NCBI GenBank assembly: GCA_029941115.1
Contig: JAPYRK010000005.1
Coordinates: 1 to 64,000 of the forward strand
DNA length: 64,000 bases
Source of the DNA: Dehalococcoidia bacterium
Lineage (GTDB): Bacteria > Chloroflexota > Dehalococcoidia > UBA2979
Reading direction: 5' to 3'
Positions 54,891 to 63,068 of this stretch are shown in pieces; position 1 is the stretch's first letter; every line of letters begins with the position of its first letter. The translations under genes and the position numbers were made by a program. Under the pieces are notes generated by a model. The model had not been told where the DNA came from. It saw only the letters and a list, made by a program, of their open reading frames with translations, and made no database searches.

Positions 54891-54918
54891 ATTGTAGTTG
54901 ATTGCAGTTTAAATTCAA
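54891..54918 (-). promoter_or_regulatory. Candidate sigma-70-type promoter of dnaJ operon
   Basis: On the minus strand, TTGAAT (-35) and TACAAT (-10) are 16 bases apart, ending 28 bases before the dnaJ GTG. Both boxes match the vegetative consensus well. The -35 box overlaps CTTGAAT, one mismatch from the CTTGAGT half of the HspR-associated inverted repeat, but the second half is not found at the expected distance. Confidence 0.5.
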
Positions 54919-55067
54919 GTGAGAAGTTAGATAATATGAGTCTTATGCACTAAGGTTATATTATAAATATGAATGAGATATAGTTTTACGAGATCGAGTT
55001 ATCGCTAGCGAGAGGCATCCCCCTTGCTTACTCGGACCCCTGAGTTTGGTGCAGATTGAATTCGAAG

Positions 55068-55883
55068 TTAGCTAGGTCGTGAGAGGAAATGTGGGTTAGA
55101 TTCGATGGAGTACAGATAGACTGAACCTGCTGTGAGAGAGTTACTACTTTGGTTGATAAATCGGTTTCTACGTTGTTCTAGCCTGGAAAGAAGAATCATT
55201 GCTCGGCGGGTATCGGAGGCGATGCGAGCAGGTTCCATATGGCGCACCCGGTATTTTGAAAGCCAGTAAAGAAAGTGTTCAAAATCTTCACGAGTCGCGT
55301 TCTCGGGAAGAAGCATCCCTGAGGCACCACGATAATGCGATCTTAGCTTTTTAAAAGGCTCGCCATATACTTCTTTAAACGCTTGTTCGTCGGGATATGG
55401 TCTCTGAATTGCAGCGAATATCGAGGCATTTTTGATTAATTTTTCTTCTGCTGCAGCTAGGACTAATTGCTCTACGATTACTCCATACTGGTAGTTTAGA
55501 AAAGCTCGGTATTTGGCGGCGCCTATTGCCGCTTCAAAGGCGATTTCTTCATGCCCGTCACGACTGAGTATTGGCGATATCCCGAACAGTACTAACTTTT
55601 CAGTTTCTTCCGCCGGTAGTAATGATTCAGCACTGATAATTAGACGTTCGGCTAGCGAAAGCCAGTCGAAGGCTTCGCCATTGATTAAGTAGTGGCGGGT
55701 GCGACCATCAATATACTCACTTGGTGCGGTCCAGCGGGAAATAACGTTGAGCAGCGCTGGGTACCACGATATGCCTGCTTCAAGCTGTCTAGTGAACTCG
55801 TTGACTCCTTCTTCTGGGTTCAGGGATCCCTCAGCCGCTTTGGCAATAGAGGAAACCGTTGGGTGTGAGACCGCTTCTACCAT
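55068..55883 (-). CDS. Helical protein of unknown function
   Basis: A 271-residue protein I do not recognise. It appears almost all helical with conserved-looking aromatic and charged clusters (YLINGEAFDWLSLAERLI, FEHFLYWLSKYRVRHMEP). No signal peptide, membrane segment, nucleotide or metal motif is clear. It lies between dnaJ and a kinase-like gene on the minus strand, separated by 204 bases from dnaJ. Composition and codon use look like neighbours, so I take it as a native gene. Confidence 0.6.
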   Translation of the reverse strand: MVEAVSHPTVSSIAKAAEGSLNPEEGVNEFTRQLEAGISWYPALLNVISRWTAPSEYIDGRTRHYLINGEAFDWLSLAERLIISAESLLPAEETEKLVLFGISPILSRDGHEEIAFEAAIGAAKYRAFLNYQYGVIVEQLVLAAAEEKLIKNASIFAAIQRPYPDEQAFKEVYGEPFKKLRSHYRGASGMLLPENATREDFEHFLYWLSKYRVRHMEPARIASDTRRAMILLSRLEQRRNRFINQSSNSLTAGSVYLYSIESNPHFLSRPS

Positions 55884-55971
55884 GCGTTTAGCCTATCAGA
55901 GTGTTTGAGTAGGGTTAATCGAGCTCAAAAATAAGATAAAGGAAACGTCCGAGCTGCACAAATAATTCTGC

Positions 55972-56460
55972 TTACATTATTCGAGCCTCATTCGCGTTTT
56001 GGATCATAGAATTCACGATAGCTTGACTACTGAGATTTGAAGTTTGAATAAATAGTCCTTTTTCACGTATGTCTGTTGGTGGGGTGAGAGTGTTGTCAAC
56101 TAGAGTGATGAACCGAAGTACGCCACCACGTAAGTAGTTACAAAACGCATCGAGATAGAATTGTGAATGTACCTGAATATAAAGAATTGGTAGGAATCCA
56201 GCTTCGGAAAACGAGCGTGCAAGAAGGCACATGTTTCTAATTATTAATTCATATTGACGTTCATTTTCTTCATTCTCATTAGGGTTATATTCTGTTTCAC
56301 CACCTATAACCATATTAGAAATATCTGTCGCCCGTATTAAAGCAGCTCTCTCATAGTTTTCGCCTAGAAGATTGGAAAATTCGGAGTTGTTTCCTTGCGT
56401 CCAGGATGAGACGAGCCAAATTTCAGGCAACGTGTCAGTCTGTCGATTCGAAGTATTCAT
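55972..56460 (-). CDS. Kinase-like protein with degenerate P-loop
   Basis: A 162-residue protein. Residues 38-110 (RAALIRATDISNMVIGG and RNMCLLARSFSEAGFLPIL) resemble small P-loop kinases such as the chloramphenicol phosphotransferase or adenylylsulfate-kinase-like group. Where those have GxxxxGKS, this has VSSWTQGNNS (residues 17-26), lacking the first Gly, the Lys and the Ser/Thr. It therefore probably cannot bind ATP in the normal way and may be a pseudokinase or binding protein. It starts three bases after the secA stop, so it is cotranscribed with secA. The resemblance is my own reading. Confidence 0.6.
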   Translation of the reverse strand: MNTSNRQTDTLPEIWLVSSWTQGNNSEFSNLLGENYERAALIRATDISNMVIGGETEYNPNENEENERQYELIIRNMCLLARSFSEAGFLPILYIQVHSQFYLDAFCNYLRGGVLRFITLVDNTLTPPTDIREKGLFIQTSNLSSQAIVNSMIQNANEARIM

Positions 56461-56463
56461 AGA

Positions 56464-59052
56464 TTACCTAGCGGACGCTCTCCCATTTCTGACTTTATTT
56501 ATTTTTTTCTGTTGGCGTTCAATCCTTCGCCTTTCGGCTCGAGTGTTCCCTGTTGGAGCCGCCGCATCGTCAGCTGTTGGGTTTTTAACTTGGTCCATCG
56601 TGGTTTGACTATTCGATCGGGGTTGCATTCTTGATGGCTCATTAATAATGATACGTGCCCGCAAGATTTGTCTTGCGACCGTATTTTGAACTCGTTCCCT
56701 ATATTGAGTCCACATGTCATGTGCTTCTCGCTGAAAAGCGACTAGTGGGTCCGTCTGGGCATAGGCCCGCAGTCCGATACCTTGCCTTAACTCGCTGAGC
56801 GCGGTTAAATGCTCTACCCAAGTCGCGTCGATAGCTGATATCAAGATTAATTCTTCAGTTCGTCGCCTGAGCTCTTCTCCGAATTCATCATCTAATATTT
56901 TAAGTCTTGAATTAGCCAAATGTTTGGCTTCTTCGACGAGCTCAGCAGACTTCTGATTTTCTGGGTTATTTAGATCCTTTGGGTCAAGATCTCCAGTTAT
57001 TTGCTCGATGCTTTGCCTAAATAATTCGATATCGTAATCTACATTGGTCAGATGCTGAAGTGCTAGCGAATCAATTTCATCATGAACCATTTCAATAACG
57101 GTTTCTTTTACATGTTGACCTTGAAGCACTAAATTACGCTGTTCATAGACCACGGCCCGTTGTGAGTTTGTAACATCATCATATTTAACCAAATGTTTCC
57201 GGATGTCAAAGTTATAGGATTCTACCTTTTGTTGCGCTTGTCCGATGGCACTCGTTAGTTGTTTTGACTCTAGTGGCTCTCCATCATCGACTAACTTATC
57301 GATCATTCCCGAGAGCCAGTCAGGTGAAAAACGTTTTACCATTTCATCCTCAAATGAAACAAAAAATCTAGTAGATCCAGGGTCGCCCTGTCTGCCACAT
57401 CGTCCCCTTAACTGATTGTCGATTCTTCGAGCTTCGTGCCGCTCCGTTCCGATGACGTGGAGACCACCTAGCTGTTTGACTTCGTCACTTAACTTAATAT
57501 CAGTTCCTCGACCGGCCATATTTGTAGCGATTGTTACCGCTCCCAATGCCCCCGCTTTTTCAATGATCTGAGCCTCTCTTTGATGTTGTTTCGCGTTTAA
57601 AACCTCATGTGGAATGTTCAGTTTGGTTAGTTGTGCTGAGAGACCTTCTGATGTCTCAATTGACACGGTGCCGACTAATACGGGTCGTTTTACTTGATAT
57701 TTTTCCTGGACGTCAGTTATGACTGATTGCCATTTAGCAGTTTGATTTCGAAAAACAAGATCGGGATAATCTTCCCTGGCAACGTCACGATTTGGTGGAA
57801 TTACCAAAACTTCAAGATTATAAATTTCATTGAATTCCTCTGCTTCAGTTATCGCTGTACCGGTCATTCCAGATAGCTTTCCATACAGACGAAAATAATT
57901 TTGAATTGTTATCGTTGCGTAGGTTATTGATTCTTGTTGAATTTTAACTTTTTCTTTTGCCTCTACAGCCTGATGAAGTCCATCCGACCATCTTCGACCT
58001 TCCATAAGTCGTCCGGTAAAGTCATCAACTATGACCACTTGTCCATCATTTACTACATAGTCACGATCTTTTTTAAAGAGCACTTCAGCCTTCAACGCGG
58101 CCTCTAGGTACCGGGTCATACGAAAGTTTTCAGGCGCATAGATATTTGAAATTCCTAAAGCTTTTTCGAGAATTTCGATCCCACTCTCAGTAAGATTGAT
58201 TGATCTGTGTTGTAAATCCACGATGTAATCACGTTCGGCTTGGAGCGACGGTACGATTTTTGCAAATCGAGGGTATAGAGTCACATCAACTTGGGCTGCT
58301 CCGCTAATAATTAGTGGTGTTCTAGCTTCATCGATTAGGATGGAATCTGCTTCGTCGACGATTGCAAAGTCTAATTGTCCTTGGGAACTGTCGGCTAGGG
58401 TAGTAGCCATGTTGTCACGTAAATAATCAAATCCGAATTCATTATTAGTTCCGTAGACTATATCGGCTTGGTAAGCCTCGGGGCGAGTTACTTCTCGTAA
58501 GTGTTCATATGTCGGCCGACTGGAAAGTATTTCCCGACTATAAATCCATGCTGAGCGATCATTTTGTACTACGCCAATTGATATGCCTAAAAGATCAAGG
58601 GCGGGTGCGTACCACTGTGAATCGCGCCTAGCGAGATAATCATTAACAGTGACTGAATGAACGCCTTTGGCAATCAGGCTGTTTATGTATAGCGCTAGGG
58701 TAGCGACCAAAGTTTTTCCTTCACCAGTTCTCATCTCTGCTACTTGTCCACGATGCAGCGCCAGCGCGCCTTTGATTTGGACGCCGTATGCTGTTTCTCC
58801 TGTAGTTCTCGTGATTGATTCTCTAATTAGACCTAGTGCCTCAACAATGGATAAATCCAGCTCCTTGGGTGGATCGTCAGATTGAACAAGTTTGTTTTTT
58901 AGGGCTTTAGACTTTTCTTGTAATTCTTGATCGGTTAAGTTGCCGAGGCTTTTGCCATAGGTTTCGACTTCACCGACCACTTGATTCATTTCAAGTAGAA
59001 CTTTTTCATTTGAGTCGCCAGTGAATAAATTTTTTAAAAATTTTAGAGCCAT
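56464..59052 (-). CDS. secA: Protein translocase ATPase SecA
   Basis: An 862-residue SecA, the motor that pushes secreted proteins through SecYEG. Motifs are visible: Walker A EMRTGEGKTLVATLA near residue 105, DEADSILIDEARTPLIISG (Walker B), the preprotein cross-linking region, TNMAGRGTDIKLS and the helical scaffold. The usual zinc-binding Cys tail is absent: the C-terminus is basic (RRRIERQQKKINKV). I chose the ATG giving MALKFLKNLF; 19 extra upstream codons are not family-like. It follows prs by 62 bases on the same strand, though no strong ribosome-binding site is seen. SecB-type binding through a zinc tail is not expected. Confidence 0.97.
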   Translation of the reverse strand: MALKFLKNLFTGDSNEKVLLEMNQVVGEVETYGKSLGNLTDQELQEKSKALKNKLVQSDDPPKELDLSIVEALGLIRESITRTTGETAYGVQIKGALALHRGQVAEMRTGEGKTLVATLALYINSLIAKGVHSVTVNDYLARRDSQWYAPALDLLGISIGVVQNDRSAWIYSREILSSRPTYEHLREVTRPEAYQADIVYGTNNEFGFDYLRDNMATTLADSSQGQLDFAIVDEADSILIDEARTPLIISGAAQVDVTLYPRFAKIVPSLQAERDYIVDLQHRSINLTESGIEILEKALGISNIYAPENFRMTRYLEAALKAEVLFKKDRDYVVNDGQVVIVDDFTGRLMEGRRWSDGLHQAVEAKEKVKIQQESITYATITIQNYFRLYGKLSGMTGTAITEAEEFNEIYNLEVLVIPPNRDVAREDYPDLVFRNQTAKWQSVITDVQEKYQVKRPVLVGTVSIETSEGLSAQLTKLNIPHEVLNAKQHQREAQIIEKAGALGAVTIATNMAGRGTDIKLSDEVKQLGGLHVIGTERHEARRIDNQLRGRCGRQGDPGSTRFFVSFEDEMVKRFSPDWLSGMIDKLVDDGEPLESKQLTSAIGQAQQKVESYNFDIRKHLVKYDDVTNSQRAVVYEQRNLVLQGQHVKETVIEMVHDEIDSLALQHLTNVDYDIELFRQSIEQITGDLDPKDLNNPENQKSAELVEEAKHLANSRLKILDDEFGEELRRRTEELILISAIDATWVEHLTALSELRQGIGLRAYAQTDPLVAFQREAHDMWTQYRERVQNTVARQILRARIIINEPSRMQPRSNSQTTMDQVKNPTADDAAAPTGNTRAERRRIERQQKKINKVRNGRASAR

Positions 59053-59114
59053 ACGTACAGCATACAGAATGAACTCAGAATGATCGCGTTCACGCTGGTC
59101 GCAACTCATTTACG

Positions 59115-60077
59115 CTATTTTTTGAAAAGAGCCCCTACTGATCCACCGCTGTGGATTCTATTAATCGCGTCACCTAGTAATGGAGCTATTGATATAGTTT
59201 TTTGAGGGATGGCGGTGAATTCGCCTCGTACGAGCGGTAAGGTGTCTGTAAATATAATTTCGTCGATTCCAACAGAGGTGTTATCAAGTCTCTCATACGC
59301 TTTCGCAGCAAAGACTGGATGCACGCAAGCGACACGAACTGACCTAGCTCCATTTTCTCGAGCTGTAGCAACTGCTGCCGCAATAGTTCCACCAGTTAAA
59401 ATTTCATCATCTAGGACTAAACAGTCTCTCCCATCAACAGATCCAACTAAGTTCATAGCCTCGGCAACCTCACTGTTGCCTGTTCTTTGTTTATCAACAA
59501 TTGCAAAATCACCGCCGATACGAGCGGATAGATCTCGTGCTAGTTTTGCCCGTCCGGAGTCTGGAGCTACCACAACCGGCGCTAACTGGCTGATAGAGCC
59601 AAAATAGTCAGCAAGTAATGGGAATGCTGTGAGTTCGTCAACTGGGACATTGAAAAAACCCTGAATTTGGCCAGCATGCATATCCATAGATAAGAGTCGA
59701 TCTGCACCGGCGGTCTCTATGAAGTTGGCAACGAGCCTAGCGGTGATAGGTATGCGGGGTTGATCTTTTTTATCGCTTCGTCCGTAGGCGTAATAGGGAA
59801 CCACCGCAGTTATTCTTCCGGCTGACGCTCTACGTGCAGCATCAATCATTATGAATAATTCCATGAGACTTGTGTTTACGGGAGACACTATGGGTTGAAC
59901 TATAAAGACGTCTCGCTCACGAACGTTATCTAGATATCGGACAAAAACTTCTTCATTGGAGAATTGGAAAACTTCACAGTTACCCAGCTTAATACCCATG
60001 TGTGTGCAAATATCATCAACAAGTTGGGGATGTCCATTGCCAGAAAATATTGCTATTTCATTGAAAGTCGTGGCCAT
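59115..60077 (-). CDS. prs: Ribose-phosphate pyrophosphokinase
   Basis: A 320-residue PRPP synthase, which makes the precursor for nucleotides, histidine and tryptophan. Marks are FSNEEVFVRYLDNVRERDVF, DAARRASAGRITAVVPYYAY, RSDKKDQPRIPITARLVAN and a metal-binding MDMHAGQIQGFF His. The PRPP loop is LVLDDEILTGGTIAAAVA; in most enzymes this reads DDMIDTGGT, so one acidic position is Leu here. The ATG is preceded by AGGGGGA close by. It is upstream of secA on the same strand. Confidence 0.94.
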   Translation of the reverse strand: MATTFNEIAIFSGNGHPQLVDDICTHMGIKLGNCEVFQFSNEEVFVRYLDNVRERDVFIVQPIVSPVNTSLMELFIMIDAARRASAGRITAVVPYYAYGRSDKKDQPRIPITARLVANFIETAGADRLLSMDMHAGQIQGFFNVPVDELTAFPLLADYFGSISQLAPVVVAPDSGRAKLARDLSARIGGDFAIVDKQRTGNSEVAEAMNLVGSVDGRDCLVLDDEILTGGTIAAAVATARENGARSVRVACVHPVFAAKAYERLDNTSVGIDEIIFTDTLPLVRGEFTAIPQKTISIAPLLGDAINRIHSGGSVGALFKK

Positions 60078-60164
60078 CAAATCCCCCTGCAAAGTATTGC
60101 TCTGCTTGGATGTTAACCCGACTTGTATCTACTGTGTAAACGGTCTTAGGAATAGGAAAATTAA

Positions 60165-61277
60165 TCAGCGTAACTTCCGGAAGTAGAGGAGGACGGCACC
60201 AAGGGGTAGTAGCGTCAACAATAGGAAAACATTGCTCATACCTAGGCTAATTACCAGTAATCCAAAACCTGTTTGACCCAGGATGGCACCAAAGTCCCAC
60301 GCCAAAGTATAGGTAGCAAGTGAGGAAGACAAATCCTTTTCACTAGATCGGTCGACAACCAATGCGGAGATGGTTGTTTGAACTCCCGCATTTGCAAGAC
60401 CGATAACTAATCCAGCAAGTAGCAGCATTGGCACCGTGTTGGCAATCGATAACGTAATCAATCCCACGCTCATAAGAAGTAGCATTGGGACTATGACGGC
60501 ACCCCGTCCGAATCTATCGGACAGCCCCCCACTTAAAGATCGTGAAAATAGTTGTCCGATTGCAGCGGCCTGCCAAAATATGGGATATCCGGCGATGTCT
60601 CTTGCAGCCGCAAACTTGGGAAGGAGTCCTGTTATCGCCATGTAACCCGTCGCTGTGGAGAGGAATATCATCATGGGCAATATTGCTTGTGATGATATTC
60701 CATTAATTGGATTTACAAGAGTCCATCGACTCGGGAATGGTTTTTTTATGATTGATTTCGGGTCTCCAATTGCGGCCGCGCTAATCAACGCGATACCAGT
60801 GCTGATTGCTCCTAGCAAGAATGCAAGTTCCAGCGAGAAGGATTCTACAACATTTTTCATTAGAAGAGGTCCGTAGAAGAGTGAAAGTGTGTTGGCAGTT
60901 TGGAATATACCTAGTCCCAATCCCCTTCGATGAATTGGCAAACCTTCGGCAACTAATGCAAGCAATCCCGTGGCAAAGAAACCCATCGCTGTACCATGCA
61001 GAATACGAAACGGTATAAAACCCCAGGGGCCAAGATTGAGGCTGTAACCAAGAAAAGCTAGGACAGTCGCGATTCCACCGATCCGAAGCCAAAGTTGGTG
61101 CCTTCCTAAATCGAGTAATCCGCCGGTAATAGGTCTGGCAATAACCCCAGCAAACCCAAAAACACCCAGTACAAAGCCCGCCAGCCCAATAGGTACACTT
61201 TCAAGCGCTTCAGGAACAAGGACGTTGCTACTTGAGTGATAGCCGAGAAAGAAAAAGTGTGTGGAAATGGTGGCCAA
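60165..61277 (-). CDS. MFS transporter with abnormal 5' end
   Basis: A 370-residue major facilitator permease with about twelve helices. GLLDLGRHQLWLRIGG and GLSDRFGRGAVIVPM match the paired loop motifs of the family. No good start exists: the only in-frame standard codon is TTG, which would cut the first helix. The frame stays open about 75 bases further upstream and encodes IPLITPGFILA, which completes helix 1. An ATG at 61321 lies in the next frame and would join this one if a six-A run held seven. So a one-base deletion, sequencing error or slippage is likely. Substrate unknown. Confidence 0.85.
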   Translation of the reverse strand: MATISTHFFFLGYHSSSNVLVPEALESVPIGLAGFVLGVFGFAGVIARPITGGLLDLGRHQLWLRIGGIATVLAFLGYSLNLGPWGFIPFRILHGTAMGFFATGLLALVAEGLPIHRRGLGLGIFQTANTLSLFYGPLLMKNVVESFSLELAFLLGAISTGIALISAAAIGDPKSIIKKPFPSRWTLVNPINGISSQAILPMMIFLSTATGYMAITGLLPKFAAARDIAGYPIFWQAAAIGQLFSRSLSGGLSDRFGRGAVIVPMLLLMSVGLITLSIANTVPMLLLAGLVIGLANAGVQTTISALVVDRSSEKDLSSSLATYTLAWDFGAILGQTGFGLLVISLGMSNVFLLLTLLPLGAVLLYFRKLR

Positions 61278-61412
61278 AATAAATCCCGGGGTGATGAGAG
61301 GGATATTTTTTGTACCAGCATGTGTTGAATTGGTGCGCGAGGAAATAGTATCGCCCGTCTATAATGGCAGTTACGATCTAAAAGTTAATTAAGATCTAAA
61401 TTCGGGTCAGGC

Positions 61413-61757
61413 CTAGCTTTCAGACTCGGCAGCTGATTCTTCGTCTGTTGCTTCAGTTGTGGGCTCGGACGCATATGCCAAGAGTCGACCATCTCTCTCA
61501 ATGAACATTGCCAGGCGATCCTCAGTCTCGATTTGCTCAACCCATTGAGGGAGGATTGCGCCATGTCCGTTAACCAGATACGTGTGACCTTGATATGAAA
61601 ACTCATTTTCAGAAACAGAGAGACTGTATGGTGGTGGAGCATCCGCCCGATTCCAATTAAGGGCAAATACATCGATGCCTCCGGTTGAGATCAAATACAG
61701 GTCCGCAAAATCAACCTTTAATTGGGTAGTGTCAGTGGTTGAGTAGTCCGTAGTCAT
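61413..61757 (-). CDS. Small acidic protein of unknown function
   Basis: A 114-residue protein I do not recognise. The middle has beta-strand character (VDFADLYLISTGGIDVFALN, TYLVNGHGAILPQWVEQI) and the last 25 residues are a Glu/Ser/Ala-rich acidic tail. No signal peptide is seen. The ATG has GGAGAG just upstream. It lies downstream of VKOR and DsbA on the minus strand by 37 bases, hence likely in their operon, but no Cys is present, so it is not a thiol enzyme. Confidence 0.65.
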   Translation of the reverse strand: MTTDYSTTDTTQLKVDFADLYLISTGGIDVFALNWNRADAPPPYSLSVSENEFSYQGHTYLVNGHGAILPQWVEQIETEDRLAMFIERDGRLLAYASEPTTEATDEESAAESES

Positions 61758-61793
61758 GCAGTCTCTCCAACCGAAGTATATATCATCATCAAT

Positions 61794-62267
61794 TCAAGAC
61801 GTAGTCTTGTTGATATTTTTTACTTCAATTACCTCAACGATGAAAATTAGTGAGATAATCACGGCTGATGCAAGGCACCAAATGCACCAGGCTTCCAGCA
61901 CGAATGCTTCGATTCCAGTGAGGTAGATTGAATATATAGTGCCCGCAGTCGCAACAAAGAGAGACCATATTCGAATATTTCTTACTAGCCACTCACGCGA
62001 ATCGAAAAATATTTTGTGAAGGTATTGGGCTCGGGCGACGTGCAAACCGAGCAGCGTCAGATACATAAATAACCCGAAGAGTGAGATGGGTATACCGGCG
62101 ACTCTTGAGTATTCTGAGTCTTGAACCTCGTGACAACCGCCACTTTCTCCGCAAATTAAGGCGCCCTCATCGAACAATGCCGTATAGGTCAAATATACAG
62201 CGACAGCTAAACCGGACAATTTTAAGATGACCGAAACACAGGCTATAAAAGAAGATCTTTGTAACAA
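61794..62267 (-). CDS. VKOR-family membrane disulfide oxidase
   Basis: A 157-residue integral membrane protein of the vitamin K epoxide reductase family, which re-oxidises DsbA-like proteins by passing electrons to quinone. All four catalytic cysteines are visible: Cys39 and Cys45 in the loop (ICGESGGCHEV) and Cys128/Cys131 in AWCIWCLASAV. The Ser/Pro-rich IPISLFGLFMYL segment is typical. Start is TTG with AGAGGA seven bases upstream. It follows the DsbA gene by 43 bases, so the pair forms a disulfide-bond-forming system for exported proteins. Confidence 0.9.
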   Translation of the reverse strand: MLQRSSFIACVSVILKLSGLAVAVYLTYTALFDEGALICGESGGCHEVQDSEYSRVAGIPISLFGLFMYLTLLGLHVARAQYLHKIFFDSREWLVRNIRIWSLFVATAGTIYSIYLTGIEAFVLEAWCIWCLASAVIISLIFIVEVIEVKNINKTTS

Positions 62268-62310
62268 GGCTCTATCCTCTGACGCTCAAGTTAAGCAGAT
62301 ATCAATTAAG

Positions 62311-63018
62311 TTACTCGAGCTGATTTTCTATAATTTGTTGAATATCTGCTAATTTAACGACACCCGAAACGGGGTAGTTTCCTATTAGTGTATAGGGGGT
62401 TCCTCCAGTAAATCCATTTTTTAATGCTAATTCGGCAGCTGTTTGCACCGCATCGTGTTCCTGTTCTGAATTCACGCACGTGCCGAACAAATCCGTATCT
62501 AAAGGAAGGCCGGCATTCACTAATTCGTCAGCAAAATCTACCAGATTGGGGAGGCTAAAAACACCAGAATTAGGCTTACCCTGTCTCAAGAACAGCAAGT
62601 TGTGATACTCCCAGAATAGATTTTGGTCTGCTGCGCAAAGCGATGCGGTCGCTGCATTAAATGATTCTCTACCAAGAATCGGAGTGTTTACAAAGACAAT
62701 TTTGACTTGACCTTCTTGAACATAACTATCAATTAAAGGCTTAACAATGTTTTCTGAGAAAGTTTTGCAGTGTGAACACTGAAAGTCCTCATGCAGCCAG
62801 ATTGTGAGGGGCGAATCGTCATTACCCAGTTCAGTTCCGTTGGTCGGAATATTCTGATAGGTGCCAGTCGGTTGAAAAGCCTCGTCATTTGTTGTAGACC
62901 CCGGGCGACCAGACCAGATAAGCCATATCACTATCACTAGTATTAGAGCACCAGCTGCAAAAACAGGGAGCCCACCCCAGTCGTGGTAGAACTTACTGAG
63001 TTTCAACTTTGTTCTCAA
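62311..63018 (-). CDS. DsbA-like thiol oxidoreductase, membrane-anchored
   Basis: A 235-residue thioredoxin-fold protein with an N-terminal membrane helix (FAAGALILVIVIWLIW, about residues 19-34) that places the rest outside the cytoplasm. The active site is CSHC in HEDFQCSHCKTFS, and GGTPYTLIGNYPVSG gives the cis-Pro loop (TPY). It probably introduces disulfides into exported proteins and is recharged by the VKOR protein next to it. The start is TTG, with GAGG seven bases upstream. An alternative is a disulfide-dependent reductase. Confidence 0.9.
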   Translation of the reverse strand: MRTKLKLSKFYHDWGGLPVFAAGALILVIVIWLIWSGRPGSTTNDEAFQPTGTYQNIPTNGTELGNDDSPLTIWLHEDFQCSHCKTFSENIVKPLIDSYVQEGQVKIVFVNTPILGRESFNAATASLCAADQNLFWEYHNLLFLRQGKPNSGVFSLPNLVDFADELVNAGLPLDTDLFGTCVNSEQEHDAVQTAAELALKNGFTGGTPYTLIGNYPVSGVVKLADIQQIIENQLE

Positions 63019-63068
63019 TATCTGACCTCAGTTTGCGTCTAAATAAACTTTCAAAACTGATAACCTTG

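Noticed and set aside
54864-55067. HspR operator (inverted repeat CTTGAGT-N7-ACTCAAG) before dnaJ
   Set aside because: Only one near half-site (CTTGAAT) was found; the second arm is missing at the required spacing.
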